NCBI GenBank assembly: GCA_027660625.1
Contig: JAQDNC010000001.1
Span: 1 to 64,000, forward strand
Direction: 5' to 3'
Origin: Coriobacteriaceae bacterium AM100-PB1-1D-6A
GTDB lineage: Bacteria > Actinomycetota > Coriobacteriia > Coriobacteriales > Coriobacteriaceae
Length of the DNA stretch: 64,000 nucleotides
How positions within the stretch are numbered: position 1 is the stretch's first letter; each line of letters opens with the position of its first letter. The notes beneath the pieces are model-generated. The model saw only the letters and a list, made by a program, of their open reading frames with translations, was not told where the DNA came from and did not search any database. Position numbers and translations under genes: made by a program. Of this stretch, positions 27,189-36,348 are shown one piece after another.

Positions 27189-28472
27189 ATGTCACTTGCA
27201 ACTCAGCAATCACTCGAATCCCATTACGTTATGCATACCTTTGGTCGCTCGCCGGTAGAGTTTGTCGAAGGTCACGGTATGAAGCTCATCGGTGACGATG
27301 GTCGTGAGTATCTCGACTTTCTCGCTGGTATCGGTGTGTGCAGCCTTGGCCACGGCAACCCTGCAGTGCTCTCGGCGCTCGAGGCTCAGACCAAAAAGCT
27401 TCTGCATGTGTCTAACTACTTCTACATCGAGCAGCGTGGACAGGTCGCGGCGCTGCTGTCCAAGCTTGCCAACGACGACGTAGATGGTGCGTGCGTGCTG
27501 GCCGATGCCATTGCCGCCGGCGATGAGACCACGGCCGCTGCGCTCGGTGCCCCGGCTGCGGACGAGCAGGTGTGGGAGACGTTCTTTGCCAATTCTGGTG
27601 CCGAAGCCAACGAGGGCTCGATGAAGCTCGCGCGTCTGTACGCCAAGCGTGCTGGTAACGGCGGCAACACCATCGTATGCATGCGTGGCGGCTTCCACGG
27701 CCGTACGCTCGAGACCATTGCCGCCACCATGCAGGATCGGCTACAGGACAGTTTCCGTCCGCTGCCGGGTGGCTTTGTGGCCTGTACGCCCAACGATGTC
27801 GACGAACTGCGTTCGATCTTTAAGCAGCTGGGAAGCGAGGTCTGCGCCGTCATGCTCGAGCCGATTCAGGGCGAGAGCGGCGTGCACCCCATGACCGAGG
27901 AGTTTATGGCGGCGGCGCGCGACTTGGCACACGAGGTGGGCGCCGTTCTTATCGCCGACGAGGTCCAGTGTGGCATCTTCCGCTCCGGCAAGCCGTTTGC
28001 ATTCCAGACCTATGGCGTGGAGCCCGACATTATGAGCCTTGCCAAGGGCATTGCCGATGGCGTGCCCATGGGTGCCGTGGTGGCAAAGAAGGAGATCGCC
28101 GACGTGTTTAAGCCGGGTGACCACGGCTCGACCTTTGGCGGTAGCTGCTTGGCTGTCGCGGCGTGCGCCGCGACGCTCTCTGCGCTCGTGCGCGGCGATT
28201 TTGCCGAGCATGTTGCCAAGGTGGGTGCTTATATGGAGCAGGCGCTGGCTAAGCTTCCGCATGTGGTAGAGGTGCGTGGTCGCGGCCTGATGCTCGGCTG
28301 CGATTTGGATGATGCCGCGGGTGATGCACACGACGTCGTGGCCCGTGCATTGGGGGCTGGTGCCGTGATCAACGCTACAGGCGCACATACGCTGCGCTTC
28401 CTGCCGCCGCTCGTGTGCGAAGAGGCCGACGTGGACAACCTGATCGAGATCCTGGCGGGTGTTTTGGCTTAG
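27189..28472 (+). CDS. argD: Acetylornithine aminotransferase
   Basis: ArgD is the PLP-dependent transaminase that makes N-acetylornithine. The 427-residue product has FLAGIGVCSLGHGNPAV, FANSGAEANEGSMKLAR, the cofactor-binding IADEVQCG and the PLP lysine in SLAKGIADGVPMGAV. An extra stretch at about residues 92-125 (Ala/Asp-rich, DDVDGACVLADAIAAGDETT and beyond) is inserted before the FFANSGAEAN motif, making it about 30 residues longer than usual. The ATG follows GAAAGG. It is the last gene of the cluster and is followed by a strong terminator. Confidence 0.95.
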   Translation: MSLATQQSLESHYVMHTFGRSPVEFVEGHGMKLIGDDGREYLDFLAGIGVCSLGHGNPAVLSALEAQTKKLLHVSNYFYIEQRGQVAALLSKLANDDVDGACVLADAIAAGDETTAAALGAPAADEQVWETFFANSGAEANEGSMKLARLYAKRAGNGGNTIVCMRGGFHGRTLETIAATMQDRLQDSFRPLPGGFVACTPNDVDELRSIFKQLGSEVCAVMLEPIQGESGVHPMTEEFMAAARDLAHEVGAVLIADEVQCGIFRSGKPFAFQTYGVEPDIMSLAKGIADGVPMGAVVAKKEIADVFKPGDHGSTFGGSCLAVAACAATLSALVRGDFAEHVAKVGAYMEQALAKLPHVVEVRGRGLMLGCDLDDAAGDAHDVVARALGAGAVINATGAHTLRFLPPLVCEEADVDNLIEILAGVLA

Positions 28473-28497
28473 CGCTATTAGGCATAGCAATTTGAAG

Positions 28498-28556
28498 CGG
28501 GCTCCAGACCGTCACGTGCCGTTTGGCACACGATTGGGCGAACTGGAGCCCGTTTT
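28498..28556 (+). terminator. Terminator of the arg cluster
   Basis: CGGGCTCCAG (28498) and CTGGAGCCCG (28543) are followed by TTTT. GTGCC/GGCAC forms an inner stem. Confidence 0.8.
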
Positions 28557-28585
28557 GCTATCGATTTACCATGGCCGGGATGGGC

Positions 28586-28809
28586 CGTGTGCAAAAAGTG
28601 GTAAATATGAGTACGGGCACTAACTTCGTAACATATAAATTAGTTGTTTTTAGACGAGTTGGGCCACATATGTCCAGTTTTGTAGTTGGCAAATTGGCTT
28701 AACTGGACTATCGATCGTCTTTCTAATGCCGGATTTGCCTTTTATGACTTCGAAAACGCTGCTACTAAAAAGGTAGCAGTACTCATATTTGGCATTTTTT
28801 GCACACGGG
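28586..28809. mobile_element. MITE-like element with about 31-bp terminal inverted repeats
   Basis: GTGTGCAAAAAGTGGTAAAT and onward to GAGTAC (28588-28616) is mirrored by GTACTCATATTTGGCATTTT to GCACAC (28779-28807), with three or four mismatches. The 160-base interior is much more AT-rich than the flanks. It holds further stems (GTCCAGTT/AACTGGAC) but no plausible gene. Length, terminal repeats and composition fit a non-autonomous transposable element. No clear target duplication could be identified by eye. Confidence 0.6.
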
Positions 28810-28981
28810 TATTCGCCAGGGGTCCATTTTGCCGCCCGCGCTTCACTTCGCTACTTCGCTCCTCGCGTGCTGCGCTGGAAAACGCTTCGCGTTTCCTCAG
28901 CTCCGCACCCTTGCGGGTTCGAATCCCATGCGATGGGCCCAAAAACGAAAGGCCCCCATAGCTGGGAGCCTATCAAATCAG
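28810..28981. other. Intergenic stretch with tRNA-like T-arm but no gene
   Basis: The segment contains GGGTTCGAATCCC (T-arm-like) and a hairpin GGAAAACGC/GCGTTTCC, but no matching acceptor stem. A GGCCCCC/GGGAGCC hairpin precedes tRNA-Val on the other side. It may be a decayed tRNA or an old attachment site; no gene can be supported. Confidence 0.4.
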
Positions 28982-29057
28982 TGGTGGGCGATGAGGGATT
29001 CGAACCCCCAGCCTTGTGCGTGTAAAGCACCTGCGCTAACCGTTGCGCCAATCGCCC
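28982..29057 (-). tRNA. tRNA-Val (anticodon UAC)
   Basis: On the minus strand the acceptor GGGCGAT pairs with ATCGCCC. The anticodon loop TTTACAC gives UAC, the T-arm is GGGGGTTCGAATCCCTC, and discriminator A is followed by an encoded CCA. It lies between the MITE-like region and asnB. Confidence 0.96.
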
Positions 29058-29114
29058 GCAGGGATTGAGTATAGCGGAAACCCCGCGCTGTTCACCGCTA
29101 ATTCATAACGAAAT

Positions 29115-30983
29115 CTAAGCGGCGACTTCGGCGCCCTTGCCCTCGTCGATAAAGAAGCGTTTGTACCAGATGAGGAAGGTCAGCGTGGTATAGATCTTGC
29201 GCTGGTTGAGCGCGCGGCCCTTAAAGTGATCGTCGAGCAGTTTCATGAGCGCATCGGTGTCAAAGAAATCAGCAGCCCACGGTGCGGTGAAGTATTCCTT
29301 TACGTAGTCGTAGTACTTTTGCTCGCGCAGCCAGAACTTGACCGGTACGGGGAAGCCCACCTTCTTGCGCGTTGCCCACTCGTCGGGCAGCGTGCGGTTG
29401 GCAGCGTGACGCAGAACGAGCTTGCAGCCTTCTTCGTTAACACGGTAGTTGGCGGGAATGTGCTCGGCAAACTCCATGACCTTCTTGTCCAGGAACGGGA
29501 CGCGGAGCTCCAGAGAATGCGCCATGCACATCTTGTCGGCCTTGAGCAGAATGTCGCCCGGCAGCCACATGTTCATATCCAGATACTGTTTCTTGGAAAG
29601 CTCGCAGCAGTCGGGAACCTGCTTGTAGTACTCGGCGCACATCTCGGCGGCGTTCTTGCCGGTGTCATAAGCGGGCTTGAGCACCTCGTCGACCTCGGAG
29701 GGATCGAACACCTTTGCCTGACCCACATACCAGCGCTCGGGAACCTCGGCGCATTTCGTCAGGAAGTTGTGGCCCTTAAAGTAGGGGAGATGCTGAACGA
29801 GTGAGCCCAGGGCGCGACGTACGCCGAGCGGCACGCGCTTCTTAAAGGTGCGCATCTCGGGGGTGTCCTCGTACCACTCATAGCCGGCAAACAGTTCGTC
29901 GGCACCCTCGCCCGAAAGGACGACGGTGACCTCCTTGGAAGCCATCTGCGCCAGATAGTACAGCGGCACGCTGGACAGGTTCGATTGCGGCTCGTCCATG
30001 TGGTACTGGATATCGGGCAGTGCATCAAAGAACTCGTCGGCGGTAATCATCTTGCGCACGTTTTTGATGCCCAGCTTGTCGGAAAGCTCGGCGGCGTAGT
30101 TGGTCTCGTTGAAGTTCTTGTAATCGAAGCCGACAGAATACGTGGTGTCGGGCATGAGACAGGCGGCAATGTAGCTGGAATCGACACCGCCAGAAAGGAA
30201 CGAGCCCACCTTAACATCGGCGATTCGGTGCGCAGCGACGCTTTCGTGCACGACCTTGTCGCACTCGTCCACGTACTCCTCGAAGGTCTTGGAGTTGTCG
30301 TCGGTGAAGTCGCAGCTCCAGTAACGCTTGATGTCCATGGTGTTGGTCGTCAGGTCATACGTAAAGCAATGCGCCGGGGCAAGCTTGAACACGCCCTTAA
30401 AGAAGGTCTCCTCCGTGGCGGGGAATTGCAGCGTCAGGTAGGGGCGCAGCGCGTCGTGGTTGACAGCCTTCTCAAACTTGGGATGGTCCAGGAAGCTCTT
30501 GATCTCGGAGCCAAACAGCAGCGAGCCATCGGATGCCTGGTAGTAATAGAACGGCTTGATACCAAAGATGTCACGAGCACCAAAGAGTTTGTTCTTGTTC
30601 TGGTCGTGAATCACGAACGCGTACATGCCGCGCAGACGGTTGACCAGGTCCTCGCCCCACTCCTCGTAACCGTGTACCAGGACCTCGGTATCAGCGTTGC
30701 AGTGGAAGGCGTAGCCGGCCGCCTCCAGCTCGGCACGAAGCTCCTGGAAGTTGTAGATCTCTCCGTTGAAGACAATCGTGACCTTGCCGTCGTCGCTCGA
30801 CATGGGCTGGGCTCCAGCTTCGGAAAGATCGAGAATCGAAAGACGACGAAAACCAAGGGCAACGTTGTCGACGATATGCTGGCCGCCCATATCGGGACCA
30901 CGGTGGATGATGCGATTCATCATGGCCGTGAGAACCAGCTCACTCTGTTCATCTGTACCGGTAAAACCGACAAAACCGCACAT
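29115..30983 (-). CDS. asnB: Asparagine synthase (glutamine-hydrolysing)
   Basis: AsnB makes asparagine from aspartate, glutamine and ATP. The 622-residue protein starts MCGFVGFTG with Cys2 as the glutaminase nucleophile, so the start at 30983 is firm. The N-terminal domain contains RGPDMGG and NGEIYNF. The synthetase domain has the PPi loop FLSGGVDSSYIAA near residue 262 and LSGEGADELFAGYEWY. GAAAGGAT precedes the ATG. Its leader contains a hairpin at 31016-31036, and a complete terminator at 31108-31153 on the same strand lies further upstream, hinting at attenuation or a separate small RNA. Confidence 0.95.
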   Translation of the reverse strand: MCGFVGFTGTDEQSELVLTAMMNRIIHRGPDMGGQHIVDNVALGFRRLSILDLSEAGAQPMSSDDGKVTIVFNGEIYNFQELRAELEAAGYAFHCNADTEVLVHGYEEWGEDLVNRLRGMYAFVIHDQNKNKLFGARDIFGIKPFYYYQASDGSLLFGSEIKSFLDHPKFEKAVNHDALRPYLTLQFPATEETFFKGVFKLAPAHCFTYDLTTNTMDIKRYWSCDFTDDNSKTFEEYVDECDKVVHESVAAHRIADVKVGSFLSGGVDSSYIAACLMPDTTYSVGFDYKNFNETNYAAELSDKLGIKNVRKMITADEFFDALPDIQYHMDEPQSNLSSVPLYYLAQMASKEVTVVLSGEGADELFAGYEWYEDTPEMRTFKKRVPLGVRRALGSLVQHLPYFKGHNFLTKCAEVPERWYVGQAKVFDPSEVDEVLKPAYDTGKNAAEMCAEYYKQVPDCCELSKKQYLDMNMWLPGDILLKADKMCMAHSLELRVPFLDKKVMEFAEHIPANYRVNEEGCKLVLRHAANRTLPDEWATRKKVGFPVPVKFWLREQKYYDYVKEYFTAPWAADFFDTDALMKLLDDHFKGRALNQRKIYTTLTFLIWYKRFFIDEGKGAEVAA

Positions 30984-31015
30984 GCAAGATCCTTTCTGCT
31001 GACGGCTCAGGTGTA

Positions 31016-31036
31016 CTGCCGCAAGGATTGCGGCAG
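31016..31036 (-). promoter_or_regulatory. Hairpin in the asnB 5' leader
   Basis: CTGCCGCAA and TTGCGGCAG form a 9-bp perfect stem with a 3-base loop, 33 bases upstream of the asnB start. Confidence 0.45.
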
Positions 31037-31107
31037 CTGATGTCAAATAATCTTTACTATCATGCCAATCTTTTGTTTCGTGATAGGGCATAAGCGCCGA
31101 GCGAACC

Positions 31108-31153
31108 GAAAAAACCACGTCCCGATCTTCAGGCGAAGCGGCGGGACGTGGTT
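31108..31153 (-). terminator. Terminator upstream of, and on the same strand as, asnB
   Basis: On the minus strand AACCACGTCCCG pairs with CGGGACGTGGTT and runs into TTTTTTC. No annotated minus-strand gene lies to its right, so it ends a short transcript. Confidence 0.75.
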
Positions 31154-31215
31154 GCGAACGCTATGTTAAAGAACAGCACCCAGATTTCCTTGGTTTTACA
31201 CGGGGTGAACACTGT
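31109..31215 (-). ncRNA. Candidate short transcript (small RNA or asnB leader)
   Basis: A minus-strand promoter (TTGCAT at 31249-31244, 16 bases, TAATAA at 31227-31222) would start about 105 bases before the terminator at 31108. A 30-codon frame begins almost at the expected start (MATVF...), with only one Asn codon, so a classical Asn leader peptide is not supported. No T-box core was found. Confidence 0.35.
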
Positions 31216-31382
31216 TGCCATTTATTAGACCACGGCACAGTCCATGCAATTTTTTAGAAGGCTGTGATGCGCGCAAGGTCAGGTGGCATATTAGGATGGT
31301 TGATAATACAGAATGTTTCATCGTTTCTGCCGCGGGACGCCTTCTGCCCTTTAAGGCTGAATTTAGCGAGAGAGGTCTTTGT

Positions 31383-32900
31383 ATGTCGAGTCCGACACAA
31401 GAGAAGCTAACTCTGATGCGCTATATAGAGTTGCTCGAGGAAGATGACCTTGTTGTTTCCAGACCGAGCGCTTCGTGCGACCAGCGCATTGAGTTTGCGA
31501 CTGATGACTCGCGCCAGGTGCGTCCGGGCACGTTGTTTGTCTGCAAAGGCCGTGCGTTTAAGCGCGAGTACCTGCTTTCGGCAATCGCCGATGGCGCCGT
31601 GGCCTACGTTTCCGAGGTCGATTACGATGTTGATCTTCCCGCGGTGATTGTGAGCGATATTCGTCGCACGCTCGCCGTGGTGGCAGATGCCTTTTATGGG
31701 CACCCGTCGGGTAAGGTGAAGGTCTGCGCCTTTACAGGCACCAAGGGCAAGTCGACCTGCAGCTTTTATCTGCGCGGCATCCTCGCCAACGAGGCCAAGC
31801 TTACGGGCTGTCATCGACCCGCTCTTAATACGGGCATTGAGTTCGACGACGGCATCGAGACGGGCCCTTCCAAGCTGACGACCCCCGAATCCTTCCTGCT
31901 GCAGTCTCGCATCGCGCATGCTGCGGAGGCGGGTGCCCCGTGGCTGGTTATGGAGGCATCGAGTCAGGGCCTCAAATACGAGCGTACGGGCAAGATTGAC
32001 TTTGAAGTCGGCGCCTTTACCAATATCGGCGAGGATCACATTTCGCCGATTGAGCATCCGACGCTCGAGGATTACTTTGCCAGCAAGCTCAAAATCTTCT
32101 TGCAGAGCCGTTTTGCCGTGGTCAATCTCGATATGGATAAGGTCGATCGCGTGCTCGAGGCGGCATCTCGTTGCGAACGTACGGTGACGTTCTCCCTGAC
32201 CGACGAGCGTGCCGACGTGCTTGCGCTGGCGATTCGCAATGGCGACTGCGGCGTGGTGGCAACGGTGCGCACGCCCCGTTTTACGCGTGACATTGTGATT
32301 CCCACGCCGGTTAAGTTCAATGTGTCCAACGCGCTTGCCGCTATTGCCTGCGCCGAGGCCCTGGGCATTTCCGAAGAGGGTATCGTCCATGGCTTTGAGG
32401 GCGTCTTCGTTCCCGGTCGTATGGAGCTCTATCCGTCCGTATCGGGTAAAATCCTGGGCATCGTCGATTTTGCACATAACGGCATGAGCCTCGAGACACT
32501 CCTGCGCGACTTGCGCGAGAACTATCCCGAGCGCGAGCTGGCGGTTGTATTTGGCGCTACGGGCGGTAAGGGTGTCGATCGACGCACCACGATGGGCATC
32601 GCCGCTGGCAAGTATGCCGACCGAATCGTGATTACCGAGGATGACCCCGGCCCCGAGGATGTCGAGGACATCTGCGCCGAGATCGCGCGCAACGTTCAAG
32701 CGCAGGGAAATGATAACTGGCAAATCGTGACTGATCGCGTTGCCGCTATCGAGACTGCCGTGCGCGAAACTGTCCGTCCTGCCGTGGTCATCGTGACCGG
32801 TAAGGGCGAGGAAGAGTGTATGCTGCGCAAGAACGGACCCGAGCCTTGTGAGCGCGACGGTTCGATTCTCAAGCGCACCCTTGCGGCGTACGACGCCTAG
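31383..32900 (+). CDS. murE: Mur ligase, UDP-MurNAc-tripeptide synthetase type (MurE-like)
   Basis: This enzyme adds the third residue to the peptidoglycan stem peptide in the cytosol. The 505-residue protein has the three Mur ligase domains. An N-terminal MurE-type domain contains TDDSRQVRPGTLFVCKG. The central ATPase has GTKGKSTCSFYLRGIL near residue 117 and the segment EASSQGLKYERTG. The C-terminal domain has FGATGGKGVDRRT and TGKGEEECML. The residue-selecting motif reads EDDPGPED rather than the DNPR of meso-DAP enzymes, so the third residue is probably not meso-DAP. Start: ATG at 31383 (GAGAGAGG upstream), not the longer frame. It is followed 30 bases later by a HAD gene and then murI. 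Confidence 0.88.
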   Translation: MSSPTQEKLTLMRYIELLEEDDLVVSRPSASCDQRIEFATDDSRQVRPGTLFVCKGRAFKREYLLSAIADGAVAYVSEVDYDVDLPAVIVSDIRRTLAVVADAFYGHPSGKVKVCAFTGTKGKSTCSFYLRGILANEAKLTGCHRPALNTGIEFDDGIETGPSKLTTPESFLLQSRIAHAAEAGAPWLVMEASSQGLKYERTGKIDFEVGAFTNIGEDHISPIEHPTLEDYFASKLKIFLQSRFAVVNLDMDKVDRVLEAASRCERTVTFSLTDERADVLALAIRNGDCGVVATVRTPRFTRDIVIPTPVKFNVSNALAAIACAEALGISEEGIVHGFEGVFVPGRMELYPSVSGKILGIVDFAHNGMSLETLLRDLRENYPERELAVVFGATGGKGVDRRTTMGIAAGKYADRIVITEDDPGPEDVEDICAEIARNVQAQGNDNWQIVTDRVAAIETAVRETVRPAVVIVTGKGEEECMLRKNGPEPCERDGSILKRTLAAYDA

Positions 32901-32930
32901 ACCAGCCCCTTCTATGTAAACGGAGTGACC

Positions 32931-33842
32931 ATGTCCCACAACATCCTGCCGACCGTTGCCGAGCTTTCGGGCGAGGTGCGCGAGCGTCTTGCCAAGGTCA
33001 AGTATGTCTTTACCGATCTGGACGCCACGATGCTCGCCCCCGGCTCGTGTGTACTGCGCGATAACGACGGCAATCCCTCGACCAAGCTCGTCGAGGCGGT
33101 TGTCGCGCTCGCCCGTGCCGGCATCCAGGTGGTCCCCACCTCGGGTCGCAATCGCACCATGATCCATGAGGACGCCCGCGTGCTCGGCCTCAACTCCTAC
33201 ATCGGCGAGATGGGCGGCCTGGTCATGTACGACCTCAAGGCCAACGACTGGGAGTACCTGACGGGCGACATGCCCTACGACCCCGCCTGCGGTCTCACGC
33301 CGCACCAGATGATCGAGCAGACCGGCGTGTGCGAGAAGATCCTTGCCCGCTGGCCGCACAAGATCGAATACCACAACGACATGTCGACCGGCTACAAGTA
33401 CCGTGAGGTCACCGTCGGCATGCGCGGCGATGTGCCCGACGATGAGGTCCAGGCCATCCTGGACGAGGCCGGCTGCGGTCTGGTCTGGGCTTGCAACGGC
33501 CATCTGACTCACCTGTCCAAGCCGACGACGCTCGAGCTTAATCGCGTCGAGGACGGCCGCGCCTTCAACATCAATCCGGCGGGTCTCAACAAAGGCGTTG
33601 CCATTGCGCGCTTCTGCGAGCACCTGGGGATCGAGCTCGAGGAGACGCTTGCGCTCGGCGACTCCGAGTCCGACTTCTACATGGCCGACCATGTTGGCAT
33701 GTTCTGCCTGGTCGAGAACGGTCTGACGAGCGCCGGTGCCCCGGAGTTCTTGGACGCCTGCGACAATGCCTATATTACGCGCGGCAAGATTGTCGACGGT
33801 TGGGTGGCAACGGCCGAGCTGCTGGTCGCAGCCCGTTCGTAG
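32931..33842 (+). CDS. HAD-superfamily hydrolase (Cof-like phosphatase)
   Basis: This 303-residue haloacid-dehalogenase-fold phosphatase has motif I FTDLDATML (D-x-D, about residues 24-32), motif II PTSGRNR, and the C-terminal motifs LNKGVAIARFCEHLGI and LALGDSESDFYMAD. A large C2-type cap lies between. The substrate is likely a sugar phosphate or similar metabolite but cannot be assigned. The ATG at 32931 follows CGGAG. It lies between murE and murI on the same strand with short gaps, so it is probably in their operon. Confidence 0.85.
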   Translation: MSHNILPTVAELSGEVRERLAKVKYVFTDLDATMLAPGSCVLRDNDGNPSTKLVEAVVALARAGIQVVPTSGRNRTMIHEDARVLGLNSYIGEMGGLVMYDLKANDWEYLTGDMPYDPACGLTPHQMIEQTGVCEKILARWPHKIEYHNDMSTGYKYREVTVGMRGDVPDDEVQAILDEAGCGLVWACNGHLTHLSKPTTLELNRVEDGRAFNINPAGLNKGVAIARFCEHLGIELEETLALGDSESDFYMADHVGMFCLVENGLTSAGAPEFLDACDNAYITRGKIVDGWVATAELLVAARS

Positions 33843-33893
33843 CGCGACGCATCACGATTGGTCGCATTTTTCGAGAGAGAATCTGGTGAGGTA

Positions 33894-34778
33894 ATGTCCG
33901 ATATCGATAATATGGCCGGGGACACGCGTCCGATCGGCGTGTTCGACTCGGGCCTGGGCGGCTTAACGGTCGCGCGCGCGATCGCAACGGCGCTTCCGCA
34001 CGAGTCCGTCTACTATTTCGGTGACACTAAACGCTGCCCTTATGGCACCCGCACCGAGGACGAGGTTCGCTCGTTTGCGCTGCAGGCGGGCCGCTGGCTA
34101 TCGAGGCACGACGTTAAGATCATGGTCATCGCCTGTAACACGGCGACCGCCGCGGCCTTGCGTCTGGCTCAGCAAGTGCTCGACGTTCCCGTGATCGGCG
34201 TGATCGCCCCGGGCGCACGCGCCGCCATCAACAGCACGCGTACGCGCCGCGTGGGCGTGCTCGCCACCAACCTCACCATTCGCTCGGGCGCCTACACGCG
34301 CGCCATCCAGGATTTGGATGCTGGTGTCGATGTGTATGGCTGTCCGGCCTCGAGCTTTGTCGAGGTCGTCGAGCACGAGCTCGCCTCGGGCGCGCACCTG
34401 CAGGAGCAGTGGCTCGAGAACGAGGATATTTTTGATACGCCAGCCGTTCGCGCGCTGGTCGGCGCCACAGTCGAGCCGCTGCACGATCGCGGCATCGATA
34501 CCGTGGTGCTCGGCTGTACGCACTTCCCGCTGCTGGTGGGTCCCATCCGCCATGCGCTGGGACCCGGGGTGCGCGTGGTGAGCTCCGCCGAGGAGACCAC
34601 CCGCGAGCTGACCGATATCCTCACGCGCCGTGAGCAGCTGGCGGGCGATACCGCCGAGCCACAGCATCGCTTTGCCACCACGTCTGACAACATTGCCGAG
34701 TTTGCGGTGGCGGGTAGCTTTATCTTTGGCCAGCCGCTTAAAAGCATTGAGCATGTCGATATCGACGAACTCGGTTAG
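33894..34778 (+). CDS. murI: Glutamate racemase
   Basis: MurI makes D-glutamate for peptidoglycan. The 294-residue product has [15 protein letters not shown], the first catalytic Cys in [11 protein letters not shown] (about residue 82) and the second in [11 protein letters not shown] (about 207). [11 protein letters not shown] is also typical. The start ATG at 33894 follows GTGAGG and matches the family N-terminus; a longer frame from 33858 is less likely. It is in a probable operon with murE, the HAD gene and rph. Confidence 0.95.
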   Translation: MSDIDNMAGDTRPIGVFDSGLGGLTVARAIATALPHESVYYFGDTKRCPYGTRTEDEVRSFALQAGRWLSRHDVKIMVIACNTATAAALRLAQQVLDVPVIGVIAPGARAAINSTRTRRVGVLATNLTIRSGAYTRAIQDLDAGVDVYGCPASSFVEVVEHELASGAHLQEQWLENEDIFDTPAVRALVGATVEPLHDRGIDTVVLGCTHFPLLVGPIRHALGPGVRVVSSAEETTRELTDILTRREQLAGDTAEPQHRFATTSDNIAEFAVAGSFIFGQPLKSIEHVDIDELG

Positions 34779-34831
34779 GCTCGCAATGTCGCCGGAGGCT
34801 TCGCCACATCTTTTGCCGAAAGGATAGTTCC

Positions 34832-35557
34832 ATGGAATACATGCAGGTCAACCGCGCCAACGGCCGCGCCGCAAACGAGCTGCGCCCCGTTAAGCTCACC
34901 CGCGGCGTCATGAAGCACGCCCACGGCTCGTGCCTGGCGGAGTTCGGCGACACGCGCGTACTGTGCGCCGCCACCATCGAGGAGGGTGTGCCGGGTTGGC
35001 GCAAGGGCGCCAAGGCCGGCTGGGTAACGGCGGAATATGCGATGCTGCCGGCCTCGACCGGTAAACGCTGCAAGCGCGAGCATGCCAGCCGCAAGGGCCG
35101 CTCCATGGAGATCGAGCGGCTTATCGGCCGCAGCCTGCGTACCGTCGTCAACATGAAGGCGCTCGGCGAGTACACCGTTACCGTCGACTGCGATGTGATC
35201 CAGGCCGATGGCGGCACGCGTACGGCGAGCATTACCGGTGCCTGGTTGGCGCTGCACGACGCCCTTGCCATGTGGGTCGAGGCGGGAAAACTCGAGCGCA
35301 TCCCGCTCACGGGCCAGGTTGCCGCCATTTCCATGGGCGTCGTCGACGGCAACACCCTGCTCGACTTGGATTATTCCGAGGACAGCCACGCCGAGGTCGA
35401 CATGAACCTCGTCGCCACCGATTCCGGTGAGATGATCGAACTCCAGGGTACCGGCGAGCAGGCGCCCTTCGATCGCAAGCGTCTCAACGCCCTACTCGAC
35501 CTGGGTGACAAGGGTATCGCCGAGCTCATCGAGCTTCAGCGCCAAGCCCTCGCCTAA
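34832..35557 (+). CDS. rph: Ribonuclease PH
   Basis: This is a phosphorolytic 3'-5' exoribonuclease that trims tRNA precursors. The 241-residue product begins with [20 protein letters not shown] and carries [17 protein letters not shown], the conserved Arg-rich [17 protein letters not shown] and the phosphate-site EYAMLPAST. The ATG at 34832 has GAAAGGAT 8 bases upstream. It is the typical neighbour of murI and rdgB in actinobacteria, and the same order appears here. A GGGACAGG repeat element starts directly after its stop. Confidence 0.96.
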   Translation: MEYMQVNRANGRAANELRPVKLTRGVMKHAHGSCLAEFGDTRVLCAATIEEGVPGWRKGAKAGWVTAEYAMLPASTGKRCKREHASRKGRSMEIERLIGRSLRTVVNMKALGEYTVTVDCDVIQADGGTRTASITGAWLALHDALAMWVEAGKLERIPLTGQVAAISMGVVDGNTLLDLDYSEDSHAEVDMNLVATDSGEMIELQGTGEQAPFDRKRLNALLDLGDKGIAELIELQRQALA

Positions 35558-35613
35558 CCTGCCAAAAAGGGACAGGTTTTTTTTGGCAGGTTTTATCTGG
35601 GAAAACGTCGAAG
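35558..35613 (+). repeat. CCTGCCAAAA/GGGACAGG element (copy B) abutting the rph stop
   Basis: CCTGCCAAAAAGGGACAGG, T-run, TTTTGGCAGG, then TTTTATCTGGGAAAACGTC begins at the base after the rph TAA. It is near-identical to copies at 8642 and (inverted) 3757. Confidence 0.82.
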
Positions 35614-35703
35614 TATAAGACTGCCGTTGATTGAGACGGGAGAGAGGCCGAAGTCCTCGTCGTCCTCAACTCGGCATTGCTATAGAGACAAAGGAGGCCA
35701 GCT

Positions 35704-36345
35704 ATGGCACTTGAGAAGATTGACATCGACACTCTCGACCCGGCGGCGACCATCGTCGTGGCAACCGGCAACGCCCATAAGCTCACCGAGATCGAGGCCA
35801 TTTTGGGCAAGGTCATGCCCGAGGTGCGCTTTGTGGCGCTCGGTCAGCTGGGCGATTTTGAGGACCCCGAGGAAAACGGCACGACGTTTTTGGAGAACGC
35901 CATCATCAAGGCGCAGGCTGCCGTTGAGGAGACGGGCCTTATGGCCATCGCCGACGATTCTGGCTTGGTCGTCGACGCGCTGGACGGCGAGCCGGGCGTG
36001 TATAGCGCGCGCTATGCGGGCGTGCATGGCGACGATGCCGCCAACAACGCCAAGCTTCTCGTTAACCTGGAAGGCGTGGCAGACGAGGATCGTACCGCGC
36101 GCTTTATGAGCGTCGTCGCGCTTATCGATACGGACGGCCTGGTCACCTATGGCGAGGGCGCCTGCGAGGGCGTTATCGCGCACGAGGGCCGCGGCGATCA
36201 CGGCTTTGGCTACGACCCGCTGTTCCTGCCGGTCGATACGCCGGGCAAGACCATGGCCGAGCTCACGACGGACGAGAAGAACGCCATCAGCCATCGTTTC
36301 CATGCGCTCGAGCATCTGTCCGCTAAGCTGACGGGCGAGGAGTAG
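35704..36345 (+). CDS. rdgB: RdgB/HAM1 non-canonical purine NTP pyrophosphatase
   Basis: RdgB removes ITP, dITP and XTP from the nucleotide pool. The 213-residue product has VVATGNAHKLTEIEAIL near residue 16, the metal and substrate motif AIADDSGLVVDALDG, and the C-terminal GYDPLFLP and SHRFHALEHL. It has a slightly longer N-terminus than usual. The ATG at 35704 follows AAAGGAGG. Only 3 bases separate it from dtd, so the two are co-transcribed. Confidence 0.95.
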   Translation: MALEKIDIDTLDPAATIVVATGNAHKLTEIEAILGKVMPEVRFVALGQLGDFEDPEENGTTFLENAIIKAQAAVEETGLMAIADDSGLVVDALDGEPGVYSARYAGVHGDDAANNAKLLVNLEGVADEDRTARFMSVVALIDTDGLVTYGEGACEGVIAHEGRGDHGFGYDPLFLPVDTPGKTMAELTTDEKNAISHRFHALEHLSAKLTGEE

Positions 36346-36348
36346 GCC

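Noticed and set aside
28880..28935. Possible extra tRNA containing GGGTTCGAATCCC
   Set aside because: There is a T-arm-like sequence but no paired acceptor stem or anticodon arm in the right positions.
31108..31260. T-box or Asn leader peptide for asnB
   Set aside because: No T-box core sequence, and the small frame has only one Asn codon.
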